A DNA stretch of 64,000 bases from Macrotis lagotis (GCF_037893015.1 NC_133666.1:655862869-655926868); one strand, 5' to 3'. Shown: positions 11,409 to 62,368, counted from the stretch's first letter. Numbers and translations are program-made. Notes: generated by a model from the letters alone, not told the origin.

Positions 11409-14400
11409 GTGCGGGCGGGCCCCAGGAGAGGCGAGAGGCCGGGGGTGCGGGAGAGGAGGGCACCGAGGGGGCCGGGGGCACAGACCCGCGGGAGGGCAGG
11501 AGGGGTGCGGGAGAGGAGGGCAGGAGGGGTGCGGGAGAGGACCACCGAGGGGGCCCGGGGGCACAGACCCGCGGGAGGGCAGGAGGGGTGCGGGAGAGGA
11601 GGGCACCGAGGGGCCCGGGGGCACAAACCCGCGGGAGGGCAGGAGGGGTGCGGGAGAGGACGGCACCGAGGGGGCCCGGGGGGCACAGACCTGCGGAGGG
11701 CAGGAGGGGTGCGGGAGAGGACGGCACCGAGGGGGCCCGGGGGCACAGACCTGCGGAGGGCAGGAGGGGTGCGGGAGAGGACGGCACCGAGGGGGCCCGG
11801 GGGGCACAGACCTGCGGAGGGCAGGAGGGGTGCGGGAGAGGACGGCACCGAGGGGGCCCGGGGGCACAGACCCGCGGGAGGGCAGGAGGGGTGCGGGAGA
11901 GGAGGGCACCGAGGGGCCCGGGGGCACAAACCCGCGGGAGGGCAGGAGGGGTGCGGGAGAGGTGGGCAGGAGGGGTGCGGGAGAGGACCACCGAGGGGGC
12001 CCGGGGGCACAGACCTGCGGAGGGCAGGAGGGGTGCGGGAGAGGACCACCGAGGGGGCCCGGGGGCCACAGACCCGCGGGAGGGCAGGAGGGGTGCGGGA
12101 GAGGAGGGCACCGAGGGGGCCCGGGGGCACAGACCCGCGGGAGGGCAGGAGGGGTGCGGGAGAGGAGGGCACCGAGGGGCCCGGGGGCACAGACCCGCGG
12201 GAGGGCAGGAGGGGTGCGGGAGAGGACCACCGAGGGGGCCCGGGGGCACAGACCCGCGGGAGGGCAGGAGGGGTGCGGGAGAGGAGGGCACCGAGGGGCC
12301 CGGGGGCACAGACCCGCGGGAGGGCAGGAGGGGTGCGGGAGAGGTGGGCAGGAGGGGTGCGGGAGAGGACCACCGAGGGGGCCCGGGGGCACAGACCTGC
12401 GGAGGGCAGGAGGGGTGCGGGAGAGGACCACCGAGGGGGCCCGGGGGCCACAGACCCGCGGGAGGGCAGGAGGGGTGAGGGAGAGGACCACCGAGGGGGC
12501 CCGGGGGGCACAGACCTGCGGAGGGCAGGAGGTGTGCGGGAGAGGACGGCACCGAGGGGGCCCGGGGGGCACAGACCTGCGGAGGGCAGGAGGGGTGCGG
12601 GAGAGGACCACCGAGGGGGCCCGGGGGGCACAGACCTGCGGGAGGGCAGGAGGGGTGCGGGAGAGGTGGGCAGGAGGGGTGCGGGAGAGGACCACCGAGG
12701 GGGCCCGGGGGCCACAGACCCGCGGGAAGGCAGGAGGGGTGAGGGAGAGGACCACCGAGGGGGCCCGGGGGGCACAGACCTGCGGAGGGCAGGAGGAGTG
12801 CAGGAGAGGACGGCACCGAGGGGGCCCGGGGGGCACAGACCCGCGGGAGGGCAGGAGGGGTGCGGGAGAGGACGGCACCGAGGGGGCCAGAAGGGTACAA
12901 AGGCGGGGGCAGCTAGGAGACCATTGGGGCAGGGGAGCAGTTGTTCCCGGAGAAGACAGACGTGGGGCGGGGAGAAGGGGAGGACCGGGGCGGGGGTGGG
13001 AGTGGAAGGAACAAAAGAAGAAGGGACAGAAGGAGACCAGGCAGATATGGAACTGACTTGGGAGATGGGAAGGGAAAAACCGAGAGTGGGGGGTGGGAGG
13101 AGCCAGAAGGAGCCAGACCTGAGGGACAAGAAAGAGTAGGGACCTGGAAGGGAGCAAGAAAGAAGAGATTGGAGCGGCAGGAGAGAGGAAGAGGAGGAGG
13201 GTCAGAAGAGGAGTAGAAAACAGCTGAGTGAGGAAGGAGACAGCCTTGGAAGTGAAAGGGGGAGTGAGACAGGCGGGGGAGGGTCTAAAGGAGGGCAGAG
13301 CTAATGGTGATAGCTAGAGGTTGTTGGGAGAGAAGGGCTCAGGAAACTGGCCAGATCCAATTTCCCCCTTTTAGAGTCCCAAAAACTGAGAGAAATGATC
13401 CCAGGATGGAAATGAGCCAGTTCCCCACTTGGGGACTTCCACCATGTATGCTACTTGGGGAAATCTCCCTAGAGAGCAACCCCAGGTGCCCCCTAAGGGA
13501 GCCCTAAGCAGGCTGGCATCCTCTCTCTGCTTGGCAGGTACGTGTTCCTCATTCAGAAAGGCTATCAGGACAGTGAAACTGGACCCGAGAGCTCTGTCAT
13601 CACGAAAGTCAAAGGCATCACCAAGTCCAACCTCAAAGTTTGGGATGTAGAGGAGTATGTGAAACCCCCAGAGGTGAGGACCCCTACGGCCCACTGGCAT
13701 GGTCTGGTTCCTGGGGGGGGGGGGTAATGGATCTTCTGTCCCTTGGCTGCCACCAATGGGGTCAACTTCCCTTGACATGTGTCCTGCCTAAGAGCCAGGG
13801 GATAGATGGAGGCAAGAGCTTCTATTGGCAGTCCCCCAGGCCCCACTCCATGACCCTCTTCTCCTCTTTGGAGCTAGGGGGGCAGTGTGTTTACCATCAT
13901 CACCCGGGCAGAAAGCACTCCCTTCCAGACCCTGGGCACTTGCCCCGAGGTGAGTTTTCTACAGTACGGACCTTTTCATCTGGGTGGGATGGCCATTGGA
14001 ATGACGCAGTCATTGGGAGGGACTAAAGATGGAGGAGGAGAAAAAGGAATAGAACTCAGGACATATCTCGTGACCCTCGTTCTATTGGGGGGGGGGGATT
14101 TGGAATCAGGGATCTGGGTTCAAATCCTTCCTACTTAGTTTCTACCTGTATGATCTTGGGTAAGATTTCTCTGAGCTTTCCTAATCTGTAAAATAAGGTG
14201 GTATGAATTGATGGCCTAGGGGATGGTCTCCTTTAGCACAAGCTCTCTGACCACAAATGTGGCCGGGAGAGATTCAGAAGTCGGGCTGGGGCTTAACTGG
14301 TTTACCCGTCCTTGTGTCCTCCAGAACATCCGCGTTCGGAATGCCCCTTGCTCCTCTGATCAGGACTGCAAAGAAGGGGAGATGGACATGCTGGGCAGTG

Positions 14401-17400
14401 GTGAGTATACAGGAGCATGAGACGACTGACAGGCAGAATCCCTTGCTTCGGGGTATCCGCACCACCCCCCTCACCCCAAGTTTTCATGCCTCCTTAGGAA
14501 AGAAAACTGGACGTTGTGTTCCCTATTACTCTGGGACTGAGATGACATGTGAAGTGTCAGCCTGGTGCCCTGTGGAAGATGGAACAACCATCAGGTCCAG
14601 ATGGGTCCAGTACCCATTATTGTCCCCCAGGGCTTAGGTTCTCGGGCTGAAGTGAACATTCTCTGCCCCCTCCCTATCACCCTCAGGACTCACAAGAGAC
14701 CCCACTTATTTTACAGATGAGAAAACTGATGGAAGTAACTCACCCAAGGTCATTCAAGAGGTATCAGAGGTGGATTTGAACCTTAATACTCTGTCCCTTC
14801 CACTGGTTCACTTTCTATTCTGCCAACCTGCCTCTTGGCCAGAACAAGGGTCTTCCTATAGCTGACATGCTAAGGGAGAGGATCTAAGCCTAAATCATAG
14901 CCCTGCTATATTCAAAACCTTGGACAAGTTAGTTTTCTGAGTCTCAGCTTCCTTATCTGTAAAATGAGGCAGTTGAACAAGACATGAAAGGTCCTTTCTG
15001 GCTCGAAGTCCTACCATCTCAAGACCCGGCTTTTGGTTCTGGCTCTGCTATCAATGTGGGATCTTGAGCAAATTACTTTCCTTTGTCTTAAGTGTGTGCC
15101 TGTGTGTGACACAGTTGTTTTGGGGAGGGGAGGCTGAATCTGATCCCACAAACCCGACTCCCAGGACGCTGATTAAGGACATAATACTCCATTCCATGGG
15201 GGGAGGGGGGATCCTTACTTTTGATCTCTCTGTCCCTCCTCAGTGAGTACCTCGGGGATATGGCCCCACAGTTCACCATCCTCATCAAGAACAGCATACA
15301 TTACCCCAAATTCCAATTTTCCAAGTAAGAGAAATAAGCAATTTGTCATGGGGTCCAAGGTAGGGATGGTTTGGTGAGGGAAAAGGGCAGAAAAGGGTGG
15401 AGATTGGACTCTTCTGACAGAAAATATCTCTGCCGCACTCTCATTTTCCTGGGGAGGTGAGCCACTTGGGAGCAAAGGGAGAGAATTATTCCAACTCCAT
15501 CATGCTCCTCCTTCATCTCCCAGGGGGAACGTCAAGGACATTGATAATGGCTACCTGAAAAACTGCACCTTCAATGCTGACACCGACCTCTACTGTCCCA
15601 TATTTAAATTGGGCTTCATTGTGGAGCAGGCAGGAGAGAACTTCACAGAGCTGGCTCATAAGGTTGGGGCCTGGGGGAAGGAGAAGGGAAGAGAATATGA
15701 AGATGAGGGTAGGGGGATGGAAGTGAGGAGTAGGGACTCAGGAGTTATGATGCTTGGAACTTGGGAACAGTGGCCAGAAGTGGGAGCTCCAAAATGGGAG
15801 ACTGGAGGCTCAGGAGTAGAGGGCGAGGCTCAAGTTCAGTAGGGCTGTATAGAAGTTCGGGAATAAAGAATAAAGCTGGGGAGAACTGAGTAATAAATAC
15901 CCCATGAGAACAGAGGCTCAGGAGGGAAATTGGGCCTGGGAATGGAATACAGTGATTTGGGGGCCCAGGAATGGAATATGGAGACCAGGGGTAAAGCTCC
16001 TTCTGGGTCCTTTTCCCTTGGGATTTCTGATTATTTGGAAAAGGGCACCAAATGCAGCCAAAGCCCCAGCAAAGGGAGAATTTGGAGGAGGATGTGTCCC
16101 TGTGGGGGGGTCACTGAGTCTCTCCTGGCTCAGGAGATGAACTGACCCCAACTGCCACCAGTGGCAGAGGAAAGAGAAATGTGATCGGAGGCAAACTTGG
16201 GTATAGGTAACACCTGCTGAATTATTGACAGCTGGTGCTCATGGTTGGCCTACCAGGCTTCCATGCTGCTGAGGAAGCCATGGAAAATTTTGAAGGTGGG
16301 CAGAGGGAGCGCTGGGGGAAGGTGTGAGTGTGGGGGACTTGGGCTCCCAGCCTGGGCTTTGTGGAAAATACTGGATTTGAAATCAAAAGATCTGAGTTTG
16401 AATCTATGTGACCCTGGGCGAGTTACTTTGTGTGAAGAGAGAATTGGGTGAGATAATGTCAGAGTCTCAAATCTACAATTTCATGGTACTTTCAGAATTA
16501 ACCTCTAAGATTCATATAAGGTCCAAATATACATGAATACCTAAATACACACACACACATATAGGTTCAACCTCATCCTGACTCTCAATCTTTTGCCTTT
16601 TGACTTCTCTACCTCCAGATCTGAATGGGTCACAGATACCATACGGTTTTTTTTTTGTCTGTTTGGTTTTTTTGGTTTTTGCAAGGCAATGGGGTCAAGT
16701 GACTTGCCCTAGGACACACAGCTAGGCAATTATTAAGTATCTGAGGATGGATTTGAACTCGGGTCCTCCTGACTCCAGGGCCAGTGCTCTATCCACTGCA
16801 CCACCTAGCTGCCCCCATCCTCCTTCTTTCATAGAAGGGACCCTCATTCCATTCCAATCAGTACCATAGATTTAGAGTGAGAAGACACCTCGGAGGATGT
16901 CTGGCCCAACCCTTCTATTTTAGAGAGAAGGAGATTGAAGCCTAGAGAGCTTAGGTGACTTGTCCAAGGTCACATAAGGAATAAGGATGAGAAGTGGGAT
17001 TTGAACTTTAGGGGTAGAACCACCATGTTGCTAATATCCTTGGAATCTCGGCTCCTCTCCTTTTCTCTGCAGGGTGGAGTCATTGGAGTCATTATCAACT
17101 GGAACTGCAACCTGGACCTGTCTGAGTCCAAGTGCAATCCCAAATATTCCTTCCGGCGGCTGGACCCTAAGCACATCGCGGCTTCCTCAGGCTATAATTA
17201 CAGGTATGCCCTGGAAGTTCTCCTGGGGATTCAGTCCCCCCCCATCCACCCAGTCAGGTGGCCAGGACTCCTCACCCACACCAGAAATTTATGACTGGCC
17301 AAAGGGCCAAGGTGGGAGGATTCCCAAGGGCTGGGATTCTTCCTTCAAGGTAAAGAGAAAAGGACTCAAGTAAAGGCTGTGGGTCTCCCAAGAGGTAGGC

Positions 17401-18879
17401 TGGGGGGATGTTTGTACCTAAACTTTAGTCAATACTCTTGTCAAGCCAATCCAACCCAACCCAACAAGCATCTTAAGTGACTCTGCGGGGCAATGAGCTG
17501 AAGGTACTCAACTGAGGTACTGAAGACAAAACAAAAAGATGTCCCTTCCCTCAGGGACCTTACAATCTAATGGGGACCCACATGGATACAAATCCATACA
17601 AATAAGCAGGATAAATAGACAATAATTAAAAGAGGAGGACTCTAGTATGAAGAGGGTTTCCTAGCACACTGGGCGCCTAATATTAGTGCTTGTTGATTGA
17701 CTGGCAAGTTGAGTCTTGACAGAAGTCAGGAATTCTAAGAGGTAGAATTGCTTAGGGTGGAGGTGGACAGGAGCACTTCGAAATAATTCAGAGCCAGAGG
17801 CAGAAGTTGGCTTTTGGTGAATGGCATGAAGGGCCAAGCCAAGGCATTGGGATTTGGTCCCAAAGTTACGAGGGATCACTCAAGATTCTTGAATAGGAGC
17901 CATGTGGCCAATTCTTGAGTCATGGCTCCATGTTGGTGCCTGGTCAGAGGAGGATTTGGAGAACCTTAAGCCAACACTCCTCTGGTTTTCCATCCTCAAC
18001 TTGGGATAGGGTTGAGGACCTCCTATGTATTGCCCAAATGTCTCCTCAGGGTGTTCCCCGAGAGGGCACATGGTGGCACGTCTCACCCCGGCCCTCTTCC
18101 ATTCTAGATTCGCTAAATACTACTATGAAAACGGCACGGCCTCCCGTACTCTCATCAAGGCCTACGGGATCCGAATCGATGTTATTGTGCATGGACAGGT
18201 AGGGAGACAGGAGCCTTCCAGGGTTAGGACACTGTCTGAGGGAAGGATTCAAGGCTGTGGCTGGAGGTGGAAAAGTCTAAAAGTCTGATTTTTCCCCCAG
18301 GCTGGGAAGTTCAGCCTGATTCCCACCATCATTAACGTGGCCACGGCACTGACCTCCATTGGAGTGGTAAGCATCTTCCCCTGGGGTCCCGGGGAGGGCA
18401 AAGGGCCCCAGAACACTTACTCAGGCCCCTTGCTCTTGTTCTCAAGGGTTCCTTCCTCTGCGACTGGATTTTACTGACCTTCATGAACAAGAATAAGATC
18501 TACAGTCACAGAAAGTTTGACAAGGTACGCCCCACTCCCCCCTCGTCACCCTCCCTGGGGCAGTGCCCCACAGACAACTCCACAAGCCTGAGCCAAAGTT
18601 CCAAGCCAGAGTTCCACTTGCCCTTGCTACATCTGAGCAAACTGAGGCTCAGGGAAGGACCCCAGGAAAATGACTTGCAGAAGAGGGCTCAGTAGCCCAG
18701 AGCCCTCATCCCCAACCAGACATATCTAGACCTTGCCTGAGGATACTCCATATCTCTGCCCCTGGTCCAAGCAGATGGTGGATCCCCAGGACCCGGGTGA
18801 AGAGAAAGGGCCTTCCAGCCCACAGGCTTCTTCACAGGACTCCATCCCCATGGAACCCAAAGGCTTGTCCCAGCTCTGA
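11146..18879 (+). CDS. P2RX2: P2RX2, ATP-gated P2X2 receptor channel subunit (12 coding exons, complete)
   Basis: Trimeric plasma-membrane cation channel opened by extracellular ATP. Coding exons: 11146-11408, 13538-13673, 13878-13949, 14325-14400, 14498-14594, 15244-15324, 15524-15662, 17073-17203, 18108-18198, 18301-18366, 18447-18524, 18775-18879; total 1335 nt, 444 aa. All joints keep frame with GT/AG borders. Seen: intracellular YETPK motif, TM1 ending in [12 protein letters not shown]-site KVKG (exon 2), NYR in SSGYNYRF (exon 8) and LIKAYGIR (exon 9), ten ectodomain cysteines, TM2 with [15 protein letters not shown], and the YSHRK trafficking motif. The C-terminus EPKGLSQL closely resembles the human ending. 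Start is either ATG 11146 or in-frame ATG 11155 (G at +4); the frame is open upstream to at least 10882, so the start is not certain. Neighbour POLE is convergent, as in human. Identity is near certain; the N-terminus is the weak point. Confidence 0.95.
11430..12892. repeat. G-rich minisatellite filling most of P2RX2 intron 1
   Basis: About 27 modules by eye. The full unit is near 60 bp (GGCAGGAGGGGTGCGGGAGA, then a GGCACCGAGGGGGCCC part, then CACAGACC). Short 24-bp modules occur near 11510, 11960, 12340 and 12665. Blocks such as 11955-12110 and 12340-12480 repeat in the same order, indicating higher-order duplication. The G-rich strand is the sense strand of P2RX2. Stop codons are rare in all frames, which creates spurious ORFs of up to about 720 codons. 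Confidence 0.97.
13538..13673 (+). CDS. P2RX2: P2RX2 exon 2
   Basis: Starts with G completing the split Trp codon, then [10 protein letters not shown]. It contains TKVKGIT, whose two lysines bind ATP phosphates in the P2X family, and ends VKPPE. Donor GTGAGG. Confidence 0.95.
13878..13949 (+). CDS. P2RX2: P2RX2 exon 3
   Basis: 24 codons, GGSVFTIIT to LGTCPE. It carries the first conserved ectodomain cysteine. Acceptor TAG, donor GTGAGT. Confidence 0.95.
14095..14215 (+). mobile_element. MIR fragment in P2RX2 intron 3
   Basis: GGGTTCAAATCC and TCTGTAAAATAAGG words of MIR in the right order. Confidence 0.6.
14325..14400 (+). CDS. P2RX2: P2RX2 exon 4
   Basis: NIRVRNAPC to DMLGS plus one base of Gly. 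Two conserved cysteines of the head domain are present. Donor GTGAGT. Confidence 0.95.
14498..14594 (+). CDS. P2RX2: P2RX2 exon 5
   Basis: [10 protein letters not shown] to CPVEDGTTI, with three conserved cysteines. It ends AG before donor GTCCAG, which is weak at +3 to +6. The joint to exon 6 rebuilds a Ser codon. Confidence 0.92.
14690..14835 (-). mobile_element. MIR fragment in P2RX2 intron 5
   Basis: TTTTACAGATGAGAAAACTG and GGTGGATTTGAACC in antisense MIR order. Confidence 0.65.
14890..15000 (+). mobile_element. MIR fragment in P2RX2 intron 5
   Basis: CTTGGACAAGTTAG and TTATCTGTAAAATGAGG match the MIR core and 3' part. Confidence 0.6.
15244..15324 (+). CDS. P2RX2: P2RX2 exon 6
   Basis: [16 protein letters not shown] to FQFS plus AA. 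Human and rat have an NFT glycosylation sequon here; this sequence has QFT, so the site is lost. Confidence 0.95.
15524..15662 (+). CDS. P2RX2: P2RX2 exon 7
   Basis: [14 protein letters not shown] to FTELAHK. The conserved NFT sequon (ENFTELAHK) is kept, and there is an extra NCT sequon in LKNCTF. The donor GTTGGG is weak. Confidence 0.93.
16646..16816 (-). mobile_element. WSINE1-like SINE in P2RX2 intron 7
   Basis: Full-length, T-rich tail at the left and CACCTAGCTGCCCCC head at the right. Confidence 0.92.
16861..17010 (-). mobile_element. MIR/THER1-like fragment in P2RX2 intron 7
   Basis: GACTTGTCCAAGGTCACA and GGGATTTGAAC words. Confidence 0.6.
17073..17203 (+). CDS. P2RX2: P2RX2 exon 8
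   Basis: [12 protein letters not shown] to SSGYNY plus AG. It holds the last two disulfide cysteines and, with exon 9, the ATP-binding Asn-aromatic-Arg triad (NYR). Confidence 0.95.
18108..18198 (+). CDS. P2RX2: P2RX2 exon 9
   Basis: [12 protein letters not shown] to DVIVHGQ. It contains the NGT sequon and the ATP-binding lysine in LIKAYGIR. Confidence 0.95.
18301..18366 (+). CDS. P2RX2: P2RX2 exon 10 (TM2 start)
   Basis: 22 codons, [12 protein letters not shown] to TSIGV. First part of pore-lining TM2. Acceptor has a run of C/T before CAG; donor GTAAGC. Confidence 0.95.
18447..18524 (+). CDS. P2RX2: P2RX2 exon 11 (TM2 end, YxxxK motif)
   Basis: [12 protein letters not shown] to YSHRKFDK. 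The YxxxK surface-retention motif is present. Reading past donor GTACGC gives 56 more codons and a TAG at 18693-18695. Confidence 0.95.
18775..18879 (+). CDS. P2RX2: P2RX2 exon 12 (cytoplasmic tail, stop)
   Basis: Acceptor AAGCAG, then [10 protein letters not shown] to EPKGLSQL and TGA. This matches the human tail after its MVDTP block, that is, the short splice form with part of the tail removed. Confidence 0.9.
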   Translation: MVDPQDPGEEKGPSSPQASSQDSIPMEPKGLSQL

Positions 18880-19440
18880 ACCCCAGCACCACCTCCACCT
18901 TTGCCTTATGCTGCTTAGAGATCGAGGCCCTGGCTGGGGCCACAGGGTCATTTGAAGTCACCAGCTCCACTGAAAGACAGGGTCTCATGCTGCTAGCACT
19001 AAGGGGCTGCTCGGATCAAAGACCCGTGTCTTCCATACCACCTAAAGTTTGTGGGGGCCCGGCTAAAAGGGAATAGAAACTTGGGGTTCAGAAGGGATGG
19101 TTGTCTCCCCTCCAGTCGCCATCCTCCTAGCCTCTCCCTCATCATTCCCCACCATGTCAGAGCCCCACTCTGGTTCCTCTTCAAAGAGAGCCCTTCAGTT
19201 TTCCCCACTGGACGCCTGACAATCCCCTCCTCTTCCCCCAAGAGCCTGCTGCCAGATGGCTTGGTGACAGATACTCCTTCCTCAGACCTGAGCTCGCAGT
19301 CCAGGGTGAGTGGAAAGGAGACATTTCCTGACCATCCCTCCTCTGGCTTCATTCCCCTGAAATATGTGCTCCACCCCTCCCCCCAGAGGGGTCCCCCGTG
19401 AACCCCTTTATGCAAATGGGCAGAGTTGGTAGTGAGCTCC

Positions 19441-19446
19441 AATAAA
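19441..19446 (+). terminator. P2RX2: P2RX2 poly(A) signal
   Basis: Canonical AATAAA 562 bp after the stop codon, followed by T/G-rich sequence. The 3' UTR would run from 18880 to about 19465. Confidence 0.75.
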
Positions 19447-19465
19447 ATGCACATGATCAGAGCTT

Positions 19466-21190
19466 GCTGGACCTTGCCTGTTCTTGGGAGCGTGACGGGC
19501 CAATGGCCCCCTTCTGATAGGGTCCGGGGGTCATCAGCGAAGGACCAGGCAGCTTGAGAACACTCCCTTTTCCTGGACACAGTTCATGAGGCAGGGGTGA
19601 AGCTGGCCTTTAGGACCGGGTTGGATAGGAGGGGCCCTCTCCAGGGAGGCCACGCAGCATCCCAAGCCCAGAAACAAAGGGTCGGGCCCCGGTGCCAACG
19701 CTGTCACACAACCCGGGGAGGCTGCATACGGACAGAAGCGGTAGCCCTGCTCGGTGGTCTGGAGGTGCCCCTGGAGGAGCCCAAGCTCAGTCTGGGTTAG
19801 ACTAGAGGCCCCACAAGCCCCTTCCAGGCCTGGAGACTGCTTGGCGGCGCCACTGCCCTTGTCCAGGTGAACATACTGGGGCTGTTTCAAACTCCTCACT
19901 CCTCTCCATAGGAGAAATCTGAGGTCAGTCTCCCTCTGGGGCAAAGAAAGTGGGCAGCGATGGAGTGGAGGGGGGAAACAGGATCCCAGGTGTGGGAGGA
20001 GGGAAGGCGGCCCCTCACCTGAGTCTAAATGAGAGCCAAGGGGGACGGGGCTTGCGGGGAGCAGGCAGAGAGGAGGAAGCTGATATTGCTCAGGCCAGTC
20101 TTGGAATACCACCAGTCCCCAGGGATGTGTGTGTCTACAGCCAGAGAATAATGGAATTAGTGGAGAAGCCGGGCTGTGTGAGGGAGGGAGGGAAGCACCC
20201 AGCTTTACTAACAAACACATCTGTGTCTCTTGTCAAAAGTGGGTTGCCACCAGAGAGCTCTCGGTCACGGGCTGGGTCTGGGCTATCTGTGTTACAGTCC
20301 TAAAGACTTGAGCAACTGGCTTTTCCAGCCGGGCATCTGGCAGCAGCTCAGGGATGGAGAAAGCCAGCTCTAAGGGCTCTGATTTCTAATCCCCAAGGCC
20401 AGGTCACCAGGACTCCACCCTCCCCCCACCCCGAAGGTGACCCAGCTTGACACCATTAATGTCCTCTCTGGCACCTCCAAGAACAAGCTGCCAGTCTTGC
20501 CACCTTGGGTGGGCAATGCTTGAGGGCAGACCCAGGGAGCAGAATGGGAGCCTGCACCACCCCCACTCTCCCCATCAGTGGACCCTGGGTCACCCAGACC
20601 CCACCCTTCCAGGAAGCCCCCTGCCTTCTCTAATTTGATTTTGTCTTTACTCCAGAGCCCCTGCAGGCCAGGCTAACTCTGGCTTCATCTACCTGCAGGC
20701 GGCTCAAATTTCCTGGGGTGCGGCCATAGCTTTCTGATGCTCTCTCAGGCCAGCCCGGAGTCCCCAGAGGTTGGACCTGGTTACTGAGGGCCCCAACTCC
20801 TAGGACAGTTCCCTCATCTCTCCCAGAAAAGCAGCCATCTCCTTGGACCCTCCCTTCTGATCCTTATTCCCAAACTTCAGCTAAAAAGGGGGGGGGGGGG
20901 GTCCAGGGTCCAGCTCAGGGGTTGGCTCCTTCCCTCAATGCTGTATTCTTAGACTACTCTAGGCTCCCAACCCTCCCAAGGTATTTGCTACAAATTCCTC
21001 TTTCCTTCGCCATGGAGACCTGGCCCAGACCCAGTCGTGTCACTGTTGCTGCTGGGGGCCCGGCGGGGAACGGGCATGTTCTGGGGAGCTGGAGGTCGCC
21101 CTCCAGGACCCAACCTGCCTGAAGTCCCTTAAAGCAGAATCCCTGGGTACAACCCAGCCCCAGGTCCAAAGAAGAGCTGCTCTGCATAGA
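19466..21190. other. P2RX2-POLE convergent intergenic spacer
   Basis: About 1.7 kb of moderately GC-rich sequence between the two 3' ends. It holds a G-homopolymer near 20887-20901. No ORF with recognisable similarity and no SINE of the abundant family is seen. Confidence 0.6.
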
Positions 21191-21466
21191 AGGACATTTA
21201 ATTACAAAGAAACCAATTCCCAAAGTCTTCACTTGATCATCAGCTACAGAAAAGGCCACGACAATCAAGACGTCTCCAGTGGCTCAGAACCCTCCTTCCC
21301 AGGGGGTTTCGGGCCTGGTTTTGCTCTTTACATGATGAATGCTCAGATGGTGGGGAGACAGAACCACTTCCTCCCCCATTCCTCTCCGGATCTCTTGGGG
21401 CCAGAATCAACTGCTGCTTCCAGTTTTCTGGGGGTCTCCTCAAGTTGCCAGGCTTTATCCATTTCC

Positions 21467-21472
21467 TTTATT
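21467..21472 (-). terminator. POLE: POLE candidate poly(A) signal
   Basis: AATAAA on the - strand 165 nt after the stop. A second candidate, ATTAAA, lies at 21197-21202. Which one is used is not visible from sequence. Confidence 0.5.
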
Positions 21473-21636
21473 CCCCTGGGTTTAGAAACAACCGTATCAT
21501 GCCCATGGGACTGGTTACATGTAAGTGGGCTTCTTCTAGCCTCCCAGAAGAAGTGCTCAGGCCCCGGGGTGCAGAGATCACGGCCACAGTCTAGCTAAAG
21601 GCTTCGAGAAGGTCTGTTGCACCCTCCAACCGGACT

Positions 21637-61794
<40,158 letters not shown>

Positions 61795-62368
61795 CTGCAG
61801 ATCAACAGACAAAAATCTCTTTTCTATTCTCAGGAGTTGGGGTCCCCAGAGCTCTGGTCATTGCTCAAGTAGAAAGGGAATGACAAACTCCCTCATAAGC
61901 AATAGAGTACTAGAGAAAATCAGACAAGGGCCACATCTCCAAGTCCTTCCCTTCCCTTCATCCATCTGGTTCGGAGTGGTTAGAAACAATTATCCTAATC
62001 TCTATGCTTTCAGTTGGAAGACTTTGGGAACCAACAAATCAACACTCCTGAACTCAAGGCAGGATTATCACTTCCATTATCTTCAAGTAGTCTGTGTGTC
62101 AGCTTCCTTTGTAATTCATATTAACAAAATGAGCTTTTCATTTCACATATGGAATAAAGGGAATGATGCTGATGTAGGCATGTAAATGCTAAAGACTGTC
62201 CAAGTAGGAGAGTATGTATATGTGCTGCTGGATACCCTCCCCTGTCCCTTGAGAATCCAAGTTAAACTGAAGAGGAGAGCCCAGCAGAGAAAGGACTTGT
62301 GGAAGCAGTGACTTGGAGAGCTCCAAGATAGCAGGAGATGAATTTCTTAATTAAAAAAGCAACATACT
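61795..62368. other. POLE intron 23, nothing recognised
   Basis: No further POLE exon is visible upstream of 61794 in this window. Confidence 0.5.

Larger units (their letters stand above)
10150..12950. promoter_or_regulatory. P2RX2: CpG-rich P2RX2 5' region
   Basis: Base composition changes abruptly from AT-rich to very GC-rich with many CG dinucleotides near 10150. GC-box-like CCCGCCCCG lies at 11051. No TATA box is seen near the start. It probably holds the P2RX2 promoter; the transcription start was not located. Confidence 0.6.

Noticed and set aside
11430..12892. CRISPR-like or bacterial repeat array
   Set aside because: Units are direct repeats without unique spacers, in a vertebrate intron.
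10882..13139. Very long overlapping ORFs (up to about 720 codons) in several frames on both strands
   Set aside because: They are open because the G-rich minisatellite has almost no stop codons in any frame. Splice sites and homology place only P2RX2 exon 1 here; the rest is intron.
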